A DNA stretch of 37,463 nt from an uncultured Oscillospiraceae bacterium (GCA_949935795.1 CATLFX010000025.1:1-37463); one strand, 5' to 3'. Positions 7,751-17,185 are shown, counted from the first letter of the stretch. Program-made: numbers and translations. The notes: generated by a model not told the origin, from the sequence alone.

Positions 7751-8707
7751 ATGAAACGTATCTTCACCGCAATGTGCGCCCTGGCCCTGCTGTTGGCCGG
7801 GTGTACCCCCGCCCTGGCCACCGACGCTCCCAAACTGTCCGCCCCGCCCTCCCAGGAGCCGGAGCGGAGCTGCTACTACCCCGTCAAGGTGGAGGAGTAC
7901 ACCTACGGCCCGCTGGACGAGCTGCGCATCGACAAGGTGTACCAGCTCTCCCTGGGCGACGACCCCAGCGGCATCCCCACCGAGGACTTCACCCGCAATG
8001 GGCGGCTGTATTACCTGCTGGACATGGTCCGCAAGGACGAGGTGGGCGTGGACACCCAGACCCACACGGAAACTGTCACTCTGGCCAGCGACACGGACAA
8101 GATGGACGCCATCCTCCAGCGGCTGGAAGGCGAGATGGAGTTCACCACGGAGGACGGCTACACCGGCGTCCTGCGGCTGGACCACACCAGCGTCCAGGTC
8201 ACCACCGACGGCTACGCCAGCAAGACCACCTCCCTGTCTGCCACCCGCACCTACCCGAATCTGTCCGAAGCGGATGTGTCGCTGATCCCCAAGTCCATCA
8301 ATGACAAGGGCCGGACCCTGACCCTGGCGGACGTGCAGTGGTCCAGCGCCGAGAGTACGGACGGAGAGGGTGCCGTGGTGATCCATTACACCGCCACCGC
8401 CAGCTATTCCGGCAGCGCCACCAGCCGGTACGCCACCGGGTACACGGTCACCGCCAACTACACCGGCGAGGTGTCCAAGACGGACTGCCAGGTGGTGACC
8501 TACACCGCCACCTTCGGCAGCGTGGAGGACCCGGAGGCGTCCAAAAAGCCCGCGGCGGACGATCCCACCGCCTCCGCCGCCCCCGGCGAGTCCTCCGCAC
8601 CCTTCAACTGGGCGGAGATCAAGACCCCGCTGATGATCGGCGGGCTGGTGCTCGTCCTGGCCATCGGCGGAGCCTTCGCCCTGAAAAAATTTCGAGAGAG
8701 AAGGTAA
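7751..8707 (+). CDS. Secreted protein anchored by a C-terminal membrane segment
   Basis: A 318-aa protein with a signal sequence (MKRIFTAMCALALLLAGCTP, which also contains a lipobox-like LAGC). A ~250-residue beta-rich extracellular part rich in Thr and Ser follows, then a Pro/Ala/Ser linker and a C-terminal transmembrane segment (MIGGLVLVLAIGGAFALKKF) with a basic tail. This layout puts the domain outside the cell, tethered by its C-terminus. No catalytic motif was recognised. Its place between the TOPRIM and sortase genes suggests a role at the conjugation or adhesion surface. ATG 7751 is chosen over 7730 because AGAGG is correctly spaced only there. Confidence 0.75.
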   Translation: MKRIFTAMCALALLLAGCTPALATDAPKLSAPPSQEPERSCYYPVKVEEYTYGPLDELRIDKVYQLSLGDDPSGIPTEDFTRNGRLYYLLDMVRKDEVGVDTQTHTETVTLASDTDKMDAILQRLEGEMEFTTEDGYTGVLRLDHTSVQVTTDGYASKTTSLSATRTYPNLSEADVSLIPKSINDKGRTLTLADVQWSSAESTDGEGAVVIHYTATASYSGSATSRYATGYTVTANYTGEVSKTDCQVVTYTATFGSVEDPEASKKPAADDPTASAAPGESSAPFNWAEIKTPLMIGGLVLVLAIGGAFALKKFRERR

Positions 8708-8711
8708 GCCT

Positions 8712-9566
8712 ATGAAGCACATGAAAAGAAAACTGTGTTCCGTCCTGTCCGCTGTTATGCTGTGCGCCCTGTGCGTGGCCCCTGCCCATGCGCTGGAATA
8801 CTCCATCGACGGTGCGGACGATTACCTGTTTGGCCGTCCCACCAGCGACGACACCATCTACGAGTGGGAGAACCCCAACGTGGACAGGAGTAAGAACACC
8901 GCCCTCATCCCACCCGGCTTTGGGACGCCCACCAGCTATCTGCCCAACTCCGGCGAGTATTTGACGCCCAACCTGGTCCCCGGCGCGCTCAGCGGCGGGC
9001 TGGTGAATCAGGTGGGCAGCGTGGGCAGCCCGGATGGAGGAACCTCCGTGGACGCCTCCGGCAATTACCCCGCCGCCGACACCAGCGTCAGCGTGGACAG
9101 TTCCGGCTTTCCCACGGTGAGCGGCGGCAGCTCCACGGGCGGGTCCGGCACCTCTTTCACTGAGGTCACCAATGGGATGTACCTGGCCAACGGCAGCCTG
9201 GGCACCCTGAAGATCCCCTCCATCGGCTTGACAGTGGGGGTATACGAGGGCACCGGCTCCGCCCCGCTGCTGAAGGGCGCGGGCCACTTTGAGGGCACCA
9301 GCATTTGGAGCGGAAATGTCGCCATCGCGGGCCACAATCGCGGTGTCCGCAACGACTTCGGCAAGATCCACACCCTGAAAACTGGCGACACCATCACCTT
9401 CACCGGGGCCCTCGGCACCAGAAGTTACGCCGTCACCAGCGTGTCCAAGGTGTCCGTCAACGACACCTCCGGCCTGGGCTCCACCACGGAAAACTGCATC
9501 ACGCTGTATACGTGCGTGGAAAACCAGCCCGCCTTCCGCTGGTGCGTCAGGGCCTTGGAGCGGTAA
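8712..9566 (+). CDS. Class D-like sortase (secreted transpeptidase)
   Basis: A 284-aa sortase that should cleave an LPxTG-type signal and transfer the protein to a cell-wall or pilin amine. It has a signal peptide (residues 1-~27), a Gly/Ser/Thr-rich low-complexity spacer (~95-150), and a C-terminal sortase domain (~160-284). His208 lies in IAGHN, Cys268 in TLYTC and Arg276/280 in RWCVRA, forming the catalytic set. The TLxTC form fits class D best. There is no second membrane segment. Gene order suggests the giant adhesin at 10480 is its substrate. Confidence 0.85.
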   Translation: MKHMKRKLCSVLSAVMLCALCVAPAHALEYSIDGADDYLFGRPTSDDTIYEWENPNVDRSKNTALIPPGFGTPTSYLPNSGEYLTPNLVPGALSGGLVNQVGSVGSPDGGTSVDASGNYPAADTSVSVDSSGFPTVSGGSSTGGSGTSFTEVTNGMYLANGSLGTLKIPSIGLTVGVYEGTGSAPLLKGAGHFEGTSIWSGNVAIAGHNRGVRNDFGKIHTLKTGDTITFTGALGTRSYAVTSVSKVSVNDTSGLGSTTENCITLYTCVENQPAFRWCVRALER

Positions 9567-9612
9567 GCATCCCCACCACGCGCTGTTCGGCGAAAGTGTT
9601 CGACTTCGGCCT

Positions 9613-9656
9613 CCGGTTGTGGTAGTGTTGCGGTTGCGGAACCAAAACACAACCGG
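9613..9656 (+). repeat. Inverted repeat in the sortase-peptidase gap
   Basis: CCGGTTGTG (9613-9621) and CACAACCGG (9648-9656) enclose a smaller GGTT/AACC inverted repeat (9632-9643). The right arm lies just before the peptidase Shine-Dalgarno. It may be an mRNA structure or operator; no T run follows. Confidence 0.4.
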
Positions 9657-9673
9657 ATAAGGAGGTCAGCATC

Positions 9674-10399
9674 ATGAAAAAAGGAACAGCCGTCACCTTC
9701 GCCGTGGGCGTGTTCGCCGGCCTGGCCCTGTGCGGGTCCGCCGCCCAGGCGGCCAGCGGCATCACCGCCACCCTCAGTGACCAGCCCATCTACGTGGACG
9801 GCCAGCGGGTCCAATTCGAGGCATACGAGATCCACGGCAATAATTTTGTAAAACTGCGCGACATCGGGAGAGCAGTGGATTTCGCCGTGGACTACGACGG
9901 CGGTACCAACAGCGTCCACATCAACAGCGCCCTGCCCTATCGAGAGGAGGCGGTCACACCTGCACAACCCCTGCCACCCCTGCCCGCCCCCCAGACCATC
10001 GCCGAGGAAAGTGTGCGGGCCGCCCTGGCCGCCCTGCGGGAACAGTACCCCAACGGTACGGTCTGGCCCTCGCCCTGCCGCTCCGCCAGCGGCGGACCAT
10101 ACGGCGCCAGCAGCCACAGCTGCGCGGGCTGGGCCATCCTGTGCTCCGATGCCGCCTTCGGGGACCTGCCCTGGCGGCGGGTGGACCGCCCCAGCTGGGA
10201 GCAGCTCCGCCCCGGCGATCTGGTGGAGTACGACAACGACCTGGGGGGCCATGTGATCGTGGTGGTGAGCAAAACCAGCGATACCATCACTTTCACGGAC
10301 AGCGGCCCCACCCAAAAGGCATACTGGGGCGGGCAGTACCCCCGCTGGTGGCTGGAGAAACAGCCCGGCCTTATCCTCTACACGAGGTATCCAAGTTAA
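9674..10399 (+). CDS. Secreted NlpC/P60- or CHAP-like cysteine peptidase with a copper-amine-oxidase-type N-terminal domain
   Basis: A 241-aa protein with a signal peptide (cleavage after ~AQA-26). A stalk-like domain (~35-85; PIYVDGQRVQFEAYEI, NNFVKLRDIG) of the type named for the copper amine oxidase N-terminus is followed by a Pro-rich linker and a papain-like amidase domain. Candidate catalytic residues are Cys150 (HSCAGWA), His193 (GGHVIVV) and Asp209 (FTDSG). It would cut peptidoglycan peptides outside the cell, as expected for opening the wall for a conjugation apparatus or adhesin. It follows AAGGAGG and sits between sortase and adhesin. Confidence 0.75.
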   Translation: MKKGTAVTFAVGVFAGLALCGSAAQAASGITATLSDQPIYVDGQRVQFEAYEIHGNNFVKLRDIGRAVDFAVDYDGGTNSVHINSALPYREEAVTPAQPLPPLPAPQTIAEESVRAALAALREQYPNGTVWPSPCRSASGGPYGASSHSCAGWAILCSDAAFGDLPWRRVDRPSWEQLRPGDLVEYDNDLGGHVIVVVSKTSDTITFTDSGPTQKAYWGGQYPRWWLEKQPGLILYTRYPS

Positions 10400-10427
10400 A
10401 AAAGATCACTGTTTGCTTACAACGCCA

Positions 10428-10465
10428 AGGCCAGACCGCAAAAACGCGGCCTGGCCTAACCTTTT
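10428..10465 (+). terminator. Hairpin with short T run upstream of the adhesin start
   Basis: AGGCCAGACCGC (10428-10439) pairs with GCGGCCTGGCCT (10446-10457), one mismatch, AAAAAC-type loop, followed by AACCTTTT. It sits between the peptidase stop and the adhesin TTG, ending just before the Shine-Dalgarno. It may lower adhesin expression by partial termination. Confidence 0.55.
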
Positions 10466-10479
10466 ATGGAGGGATCACT

Positions 10480-13400
10480 TTGAAAAACAAATTTGTCCAG
10501 CGCGCTATATCCCTGCTGCTGGCGCTGGTGTGCGTTCTGGGCGCTCTGCCCTTGGCGGCCTTCGCCGCAGGGCTGTCCAGCGCCCCCGGCTCCATCACCC
10601 AGAAAAGCAGCGCCTACATGACCATCGGCGGTCGGTCCGTCCGCTACAAGGCCGCCAGCAGCACCATCAACAACGTGGGCCTGCCCTACGTCTTTAACGA
10701 GCAGGTGGATGTACCGGGCTTTGGCTCCACCCGCGCCCTGTGCGCCTATCAGAAGGGCACCCTGGGCCCCGCCGCCAACGGACAGAAGTGGAATTTTAAG
10801 GAGGAGGTCACCCACCCCTCCCTGGTGCTGCTGCTGTCCTACATTTATTCCCACACCTACGGCAATTTCACGGATGCCGGGAACGCGGTCGCGGCAGAGC
10901 ACTGGAACCAATACTGGTCCGATATCTGGTTTATGGTCGCCCAAGCGATGTCCTGGTACTACGAGCATGGCATCCTGAAGGACGTGAACACGGACCGGGA
11001 GGGCTTCATCAACCAGGCTGCCGAGGAGTTCGTGGCTGCCATGCGCCTCTACCACGACACCTACGGCCAGTCCAGCTTCATTAAGGATTGGAGTAAGATC
11101 GACATTCACTCCATCATTGACAGCGCGGACGGCGGCAAAACCGGCAATTCCGCTTACGACTACATCAACGCCGGGGTCAAGCTGATGCAGGAGCACCCGG
11201 AATACTACAAAAAGTATCATCTGTGGATCTACGACTGGGATAAGTCCCAGCCCTGGAAGCTGGCGGGCCAGTCCGGCGTCCCCATGCAACGGCTTCTCAT
11301 TGCGGTGCCCGATCCCGAGCAGCCCACCATCGACACCGTCCAGCTCACCGTGAAAAAACTGGAGGCGGGCTCCAACAAGCCCATGGCCGGGGTGACGTTC
11401 AAGATCGAGAACGCCAACGACCCCGCCGCCTTCTCCGTCACCCGAGAAACCGGCGCGGACGGTACCATCACCCTCACGAAAGATGCGGATAACCTCACCG
11501 CAGGCCAATATATGATCACCGAGGAGGCCGTGCCCGAGGGCTATGTGGCCCAGACCGCCTCTCAGCTGGTCACCGTCCTGCCCAACGGCTCCGCCAACAG
11601 CGTTTTCACCTTCTATAACGAGCCGGAAAGTCCCGAAACTCCCACGCCTGACACCCCCAGCACCGGCACGGGAACGATCAAAAAAGTGGACGCCGACAAC
11701 CCCACCGTGGGCATCCCCGGCGCTGTGATCCGCATTACCAGCGTCAAGCTGGATGATGGCGGCAGCTTCATGAGCGAGTACACCACCAAGGACGGCGGCT
11801 ACATTCTGAAGGAGGATCTGGACTTCTCCAAACTTGCCACCGGCAGCTACATTGCGGAGGAGATCACCCCGCCCGAGGGCTATATTTTGAGCTCCGACGT
11901 CAGCAAGGTCAAACAGCCCTTCGTCTGGGATGGGGAGCATGACGTGTCCCTGGTTTTTGAAAATTCCAGCAAAGTCAAGGTCATGCTAAAGAAAGTGGAC
12001 GAGAGCAACGCTCCCCTGGCCGGGGCCATCTTCGTCATCCTGCGGGACGGCCAGGTGATTGGCACCGAGGAGACTGGCGCGGACGGCACCATCACCGTGT
12101 CCAACGTCAGCGAGGGGTACTACGAATTCCGGGAGGTCTCCGCCCCCGCTGGCTTCGACTGCGACCGCTCCCCCGTGGGCGTCCATGTGGAGGCCGAGGA
12201 CCTCCAGGGTGAGCAGACCATCACCGTAACCAAGATGAACCATCACAAGCGCGATCTGACCATTCAGAAGCGGGACGCTGAGACAGGCGACCCCATCCCC
12301 GGCACCAGCTTTCACGTCCGGGGCGTGAATCTGGGCTATGAGAACGATGTGGTGACGGGGGCGGATGGCACCGTTACCCTGTCGGATATGCTTAGTGGGT
12401 GTTATGAGGTGGAAGAAACCGACGTGCCCAAGCCCTACATTTTGGACTCCAACAACCGCAAGACCGTTTGGATCGACGCCGCCAAGGACCAGGACGTGGT
12501 GGTCGATTTTGTCAACTCCAAGCTCCCCGGCGTCCGGCTGGTGAAGCGGGACCGCCAGACCAACCAGCCCATCCCCGGCGTCACCTTCAAGATCGAGGAG
12601 GTGGACGGAGGCTTTACCGATCAGCGCCAGACGGACAAGGACGGCATGATCTTCTGGGAAAATCTTCGTCCCGGGGCCTACAAGGTCTACGAGGTGGAGC
12701 CCGCTCCTAATTACGTCCACGACGACACCGTTCATGTGGTGCAGCTGGAGCCGGACCACACCACCACCATCGAGCTCACCAACATCCTCAAGCCCACCCT
12801 CAAGGTGGTTAAGGTGGACAGCATCACCCACAGCCCCATCGCCAAGGTGAAGTTCCAAATCTGGCGGGGCAGCGACGACACGATCACCGGGGAGCTCAAC
12901 GACCTGGGCGTATTCCAGACCAACGACAGCGGTGAGATCGTGCTGGAGCACATCGACACCGGGTGGTACCGCATCAAGGAGCTGGAGCCCGCCCCCGGCT
13001 ACACCATCAAGCAGCCAGACACCCAGGATATCTACCTGAAAGCGGGAGAAACCCATACCGTTCCCTTCGAAAATACTCCAAAAAATTGTATTATAGTCGA
13101 AAAGTATGACTCTGTCACCGGCGAAGCCCTGGGCGGCTGTACCTTCCAGCTCCGCTATCTGGCGGGCAGCAGCGGCACAGGCGGAACCGTGATCGGGCAG
13201 AAAGTGACCAACAAAAATGGCGTGGCTATGTGGACCGGGCTGGAGCCCGGGGCCTACGTCGTGGAAGAAGTGGACCCGGCGGACGGCTACTCCATCATCA
13301 ACTCCTCCGAGACGGTCTATCTGGCGGACAACGGGGAGCAGAGCGTGATCACGGTCCGCTTCGACAATATGCCGGACGGACTTCTCCTTGTGAGGAAGGT

Positions 13401-16400
13401 TTGCGCCACAAATCCCAGCATTACCCTGCAAAACGCGGAGTTTAAGATCACTTACGCAGACGGAAGCGTGATCGGCGACTCCAACGGCATCTACCGCACC
13501 GACGAGAAGGGCGAGATCCGCATTTCCGGCCTGAAACCTGGCAAAAGCGTCATCGTCACCGAGGTGAAGGCCCCGGCTGGCTTCCTGATCGACACCCAAT
13601 CGCAGACTATCCAGATCAAGGAGGGCCGCACCAGCGTCCTCACCTTTAAGAACCAGCCCCGTGGCAAGCTCATCGTCCAGAAGCGGGACAGCGCCACCAA
13701 TGCGCCCCTGCCCGGCGCTGAGTTCCGCGTCACCACGGCGGCGGGCTGCGAGGTTGGCCTGGACGGCGTGATCGGCACGTCCTCCCTGACCCAGAACGGC
13801 ATTTTCACCACCGACAGCCAGGGCGAGATCCGGATCACCAACCTGGCCCCTGGCGCCTACGTGCTGAATGAGATCAAAGCCCCGGACGGCTACGTCATGG
13901 ACACCCCCAGCACCAACGTGGTCATCGGCCAGGGCGGGGACACCCAGACGGTCATCGTCAAAAACTCCAAGAAGGGCTCCCTCATCATCAACAAAAAGGA
14001 CTCCGCCACCGGCAAGCCCCTGGAGGGCGTGGAGTTCAAGGTGACCACCTCCAGCGGCCAGGTGGTGGCCGATCAGGAGGGAAAGCTGTCCAGCAACGGC
14101 ATCTATTTCACCAATAAGGACGGCCAGATCGTGATCTCCGGGCTGAAGCCGGGCACCTACGTGGTCACCGAGCAGCACACTATCCCCGGCTACATCATCC
14201 ACGAGGCCACCCGCTCCCAGACCGTGGTGGTGGACGCCAACGATACCCAGTCGCTCACCTTCTACAACGATCCCACCGCCACCCTGGTGATCCACAAGTA
14301 TGTGGAGGGCACGGAAAATGAGCCCCTGTCCGGCGTGGCCTTCAAGGTGACGGACGGCAACGGCGGCGCGGTGGGCCCCGACGACGGCATCTATTTCACA
14401 GACAAATCCGGCGACATCACCCTCTCCGGGCTGGAGCCGGGCATGACCGTCATCGCCCGGGAGGTCAAGACCCTGGACGGGTTCGTCCTTGATGGAACTC
14501 CCCAGGACATCCAGATCAAGGGCGGGGTGCAGCAGCTTACGTTTTGGAACAAGCGGGCGGGCACCCTCGTCGTCGAAAAGAAGGACAAGCTCACCGGCGC
14601 GCTGATCCCCGGCGCACAGTTCCAGCTCACCTATGCCAACGGCGGGTTTGTGGACAATAACAATGGCCACCTGTCCAGCAACGGCCTGTATACGACAGAT
14701 GACAAGGGACAAGTCCGCATCGAGGGCATCACCGGCACTGTCGTGGTCAAGGAGACCAAGCCTGCCCCCGGCTATGTGATCGACCAGTCCACCCAGGTGC
14801 AGACCGTCACCGTGAACCCCATGGATACCCAGACGTTGACGTTCCTGAACGAGCCTCTGTGCAGCCTGACCATCACCAAGCTGGACGCAATCACCGGGAA
14901 GCCTGTGCCCAACACCCAATTCGTGATCAAGGACGGCAATGGGGCCGTGCTGGCCCGCTGCACCACCGGGAAGGACGGCACCGCCACTGTCACCGGGTTG
15001 ATCCCCGGCACCACGGTGCAGGTCATCGAGACCAAGGTGCCCGATGGGTACGTCCTCAACACCACGCCCCAGGTCATCACTGTGAAAAACGGCTCCAACG
15101 CCCTCACCGGCAGCACCGGGGGCGGCACTGTGACCGTGCCCGGCGGCAACACCGGCACCGGCACTGGGACCGGCACCGGCACTGGCAACGACATGACCGT
15201 GGAGAACGACCGCAAGATGACCCTCACCATCAAAAAGTACATCACCGGCACCAACCGGGAGCCCCTGGCCGGGGTGTGCTTCAAGCTGACGGACGGCTTC
15301 GGCGCGCCCATCGGGGCCGGGGACGGCACCTACTACACCGATTCCAAGGGGGAGATCGTGATCCCCAACCTGGAGCCGGGCACCGTGGTCAAGGCCCAGG
15401 AGGTGGCCACGGTGGAGGGCTTCGTGCTCAACGGGGAGCCCAAGAGCATCACTATCAAATCCGGCAAACAGGCCCCCGAGCTGGTGTTCTGGAATGAGAG
15501 GGCCGGGACCCTGGTCATCCGCAAGCTGGACTCTGTGACCCAAAAGCCCCTGGCTGGGGTGCAGTTCGAGCTCACCCACCCGGACGGGCGGTATGTGGAC
15601 GCGGACAACGGCCACCTGTCCTCCAAGGGCATCTTCCAGACCGACCAAAACGGCGAGATCCGGGTGTCCGTCACCGGCACCGTGGTGGTGAAAGAGGTCA
15701 AGACCCTGCCCGGATATTCCATCGACCCGGCCACCCAGATCCAGACGGTGGAGATCAACCCGGACGACACGCAGTACCTCACCTTCTACAATTCCCCCGC
15801 AGGCAATTTTGAGCTCATTAAAGTGGTGGCGGGGAACAAGGAGAAGCGCATCCCCAACGTCACCTTTGAGATCAGGCGGGCCGACGATGATGCCCTGGTG
15901 GACACCATCACCACGGATAGCGATGGCCGCGCCACCCTCCAGCTGGATGCGGGCAATTATTACGCCGTGGAAACGGAGTGCCCGAAGGAATTCAAGCTGG
16001 ACTCCACCCACCACACCTTCAACGTGAAGGACGGCAAAAACACCACTTTGACGGTGGAAAATAAGGCTTTCTCAGGAATTCTGATCCACAAAACCGACAG
16101 TGTCACTGGAAAGGGCATCTATGGTGTTACCTTCTTGCTCTACGATAACACCAACAAGCCCATCGGTCAATACACCTCGGACAATTCCGGCTACGTCTAC
16201 ATCGAGGACCTGGCGGACGGCGGCCGCTACTACCTGCGGGAGCTGGAAAACAAGGGCTATATCCCCGATACCCAGATGAAAACGGTCTATGTGAAGGCGG
16301 GCGAGACTACCCTCATTGAGTGGAAGAATACGCCCATCACCGCCCAGATCCAGATCACGAAAAAGTCCGCCGACTACAACTCCGTCAACGGCCTGCCCGC

Positions 16401-17175
16401 CGGCACTCTGCTGGAGGGCGCTGTCTTTGAAATTCGGGACAAGGCGGGCAATCTGGTGGACACCATCCGCTCCGACAGCCGGGGCGTGGCCACCTCCAAG
16501 CCCCTGCCCCTCTCCCGTTACACCATCAAAGAGGTGAAGGCTCCGGCCAACTACGGCGTCAGCGACCAGGAGCTGACGGCCTACCTGGAGCATCCCGGCG
16601 AGATCGTCCGCTTCGAGGTGACCAATAAGGCCCTGTCCACCGGCGTGTCCATCACCAAGACCGGCCCCAAGCAGGCCATGCGCGGCCAGCCGGTGAACTA
16701 CACCTTCTCCAGCATCGGCAACAATTCCAACGTCATGCTCACCTCGTTCTATTGGAGGGATACGCTGCCCGCCGAGGTGCGGCTGGACACAGTGGTCACC
16801 GGCACCTACAATTTCCCGGGCCGCTACAAGATCACCTACCGGGTGAACGGCGGGGAGCCCCGGACCCTGGCGGATAACCTCTCCACCCAGAAGAACTACA
16901 CCCTGGCGGCGTCCTCCGCCGCCCTGGGGCTGGCCTCCAACGAGCGCGTCACCGAGATCATGTTCGTGTTCGGCCAGGCCCCGGCCGGCTTCGCCCAGGT
17001 GGAAAAGCCCATGCTGAAATGCACCGCGGTGCGGAACATGGCCTCCTCCGCCTTCACCAACATCGCCGACGTGGGCGGCGTGCACAACGGGGTCTGGGTC
17101 CAGGCCATCAGCCGGTGGGTGACCACCGTCTATGGCAAGCCCGTCGTGCCCTCCCTGCCCAAGACCGGCTATTGA
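10480..17175 (+). CDS. Giant surface adhesin: thioester-type head, 18 Cna-B modules, LPKTGY end
   Basis: A 2231-aa protein starting at TTG 10480 with GGAGGG six bases upstream; the frame is open further upstream, but that overlaps the peptidase. A signal peptide (~1-29, AFAA) is followed by a head domain (~30-290). Cys88 (RALCAYQ) and Gln155 (VAQAMSWYY) fit the Cys-Gln pair of thioester/TQXA domains, which bond covalently to host or cell-surface amines. Eighteen Cna-B/SpaA-like modules follow; many have the strand Lys and the E.KAP.GY-type Glu expected for isopeptide bonds. A C-terminal DUF11-like domain precedes LPKTGY-stop. No hydrophobic anchor or basic tail follows the sorting motif. It most likely serves mating-pair or host adhesion. 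Confidence 0.9.
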   Translation: MKNKFVQRAISLLLALVCVLGALPLAAFAAGLSSAPGSITQKSSAYMTIGGRSVRYKAASSTINNVGLPYVFNEQVDVPGFGSTRALCAYQKGTLGPAANGQKWNFKEEVTHPSLVLLLSYIYSHTYGNFTDAGNAVAAEHWNQYWSDIWFMVAQAMSWYYEHGILKDVNTDREGFINQAAEEFVAAMRLYHDTYGQSSFIKDWSKIDIHSIIDSADGGKTGNSAYDYINAGVKLMQEHPEYYKKYHLWIYDWDKSQPWKLAGQSGVPMQRLLIAVPDPEQPTIDTVQLTVKKLEAGSNKPMAGVTFKIENANDPAAFSVTRETGADGTITLTKDADNLTAGQYMITEEAVPEGYVAQTASQLVTVLPNGSANSVFTFYNEPESPETPTPDTPSTGTGTIKKVDADNPTVGIPGAVIRITSVKLDDGGSFMSEYTTKDGGYILKEDLDFSKLATGSYIAEEITPPEGYILSSDVSKVKQPFVWDGEHDVSLVFENSSKVKVMLKKVDESNAPLAGAIFVILRDGQVIGTEETGADGTITVSNVSEGYYEFREVSAPAGFDCDRSPVGVHVEAEDLQGEQTITVTKMNHHKRDLTIQKRDAETGDPIPGTSFHVRGVNLGYENDVVTGADGTVTLSDMLSGCYEVEETDVPKPYILDSNNRKTVWIDAAKDQDVVVDFVNSKLPGVRLVKRDRQTNQPIPGVTFKIEEVDGGFTDQRQTDKDGMIFWENLRPGAYKVYEVEPAPNYVHDDTVHVVQLEPDHTTTIELTNILKPTLKVVKVDSITHSPIAKVKFQIWRGSDDTITGELNDLGVFQTNDSGEIVLEHIDTGWYRIKELEPAPGYTIKQPDTQDIYLKAGETHTVPFENTPKNCIIVEKYDSVTGEALGGCTFQLRYLAGSSGTGGTVIGQKVTNKNGVAMWTGLEPGAYVVEEVDPADGYSIINSSETVYLADNGEQSVITVRFDNMPDGLLLVRKVCATNPSITLQNAEFKITYADGSVIGDSNGIYRTDEKGEIRISGLKPGKSVIVTEVKAPAGFLIDTQSQTIQIKEGRTSVLTFKNQPRGKLIVQKRDSATNAPLPGAEFRVTTAAGCEVGLDGVIGTSSLTQNGIFTTDSQGEIRITNLAPGAYVLNEIKAPDGYVMDTPSTNVVIGQGGDTQTVIVKNSKKGSLIINKKDSATGKPLEGVEFKVTTSSGQVVADQEGKLSSNGIYFTNKDGQIVISGLKPGTYVVTEQHTIPGYIIHEATRSQTVVVDANDTQSLTFYNDPTATLVIHKYVEGTENEPLSGVAFKVTDGNGGAVGPDDGIYFTDKSGDITLSGLEPGMTVIAREVKTLDGFVLDGTPQDIQIKGGVQQLTFWNKRAGTLVVEKKDKLTGALIPGAQFQLTYANGGFVDNNNGHLSSNGLYTTDDKGQVRIEGITGTVVVKETKPAPGYVIDQSTQVQTVTVNPMDTQTLTFLNEPLCSLTITKLDAITGKPVPNTQFVIKDGNGAVLARCTTGKDGTATVTGLIPGTTVQVIETKVPDGYVLNTTPQVITVKNGSNALTGSTGGGTVTVPGGNTGTGTGTGTGTGNDMTVENDRKMTLTIKKYITGTNREPLAGVCFKLTDGFGAPIGAGDGTYYTDSKGEIVIPNLEPGTVVKAQEVATVEGFVLNGEPKSITIKSGKQAPELVFWNERAGTLVIRKLDSVTQKPLAGVQFELTHPDGRYVDADNGHLSSKGIFQTDQNGEIRVSVTGTVVVKEVKTLPGYSIDPATQIQTVEINPDDTQYLTFYNSPAGNFELIKVVAGNKEKRIPNVTFEIRRADDDALVDTITTDSDGRATLQLDAGNYYAVETECPKEFKLDSTHHTFNVKDGKNTTLTVENKAFSGILIHKTDSVTGKGIYGVTFLLYDNTNKPIGQYTSDNSGYVYIEDLADGGRYYLRELENKGYIPDTQMKTVYVKAGETTLIEWKNTPITAQIQITKKSADYNSVNGLPAGTLLEGAVFEIRDKAGNLVDTIRSDSRGVATSKPLPLSRYTIKEVKAPANYGVSDQELTAYLEHPGEIVRFEVTNKALSTGVSITKTGPKQAMRGQPVNYTFSSIGNNSNVMLTSFYWRDTLPAEVRLDTVVTGTYNFPGRYKITYRVNGGEPRTLADNLSTQKNYTLAASSAALGLASNERVTEIMFVFGQAPAGFAQVEKPMLKCTAVRNMASSAFTNIADVGGVHNGVWVQAISRWVTTVYGKPVVPSLPKTGY
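15151..15186 (+). repeat. ACCGGC hexanucleotide tandem repeat in an adhesin linker
   Basis: About six degenerate copies of ACCGGC/ACTGGC encode a Thr-Gly repeat between modules 13 and 14. Slippage would change linker length in frame. The corresponding linkers of the truncated adhesin are Gly/Asn/Thr-rich but of different sequence. Confidence 0.7.
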
Positions 17176-17185
17176 TCCACCCACA

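Noticed and set aside
6671-8806. 711-aa minus-strand open frame
   Set aside because: It overlaps the TOPRIM and membrane-protein genes completely and shows only low-complexity Gly/Val/His shadow sequence.
10141-10479. Upstream extension of the adhesin frame into the peptidase gene
   Set aside because: The frame is open, but a signal peptide, a spaced GGAGGG and a TTG at 10480 mark the real start.
11986-16014. 1342-aa open frame on the minus strand
   Set aside because: It is the antisense frame of the intact adhesin, with the same shadow composition as the frame opposite the left cassette.
10480-17175. Repeats in the adhesin as a CRISPR-like array
   Set aside because: The repeats are coding, ~300 bp long and degenerate, and match Cna-B protein modules.
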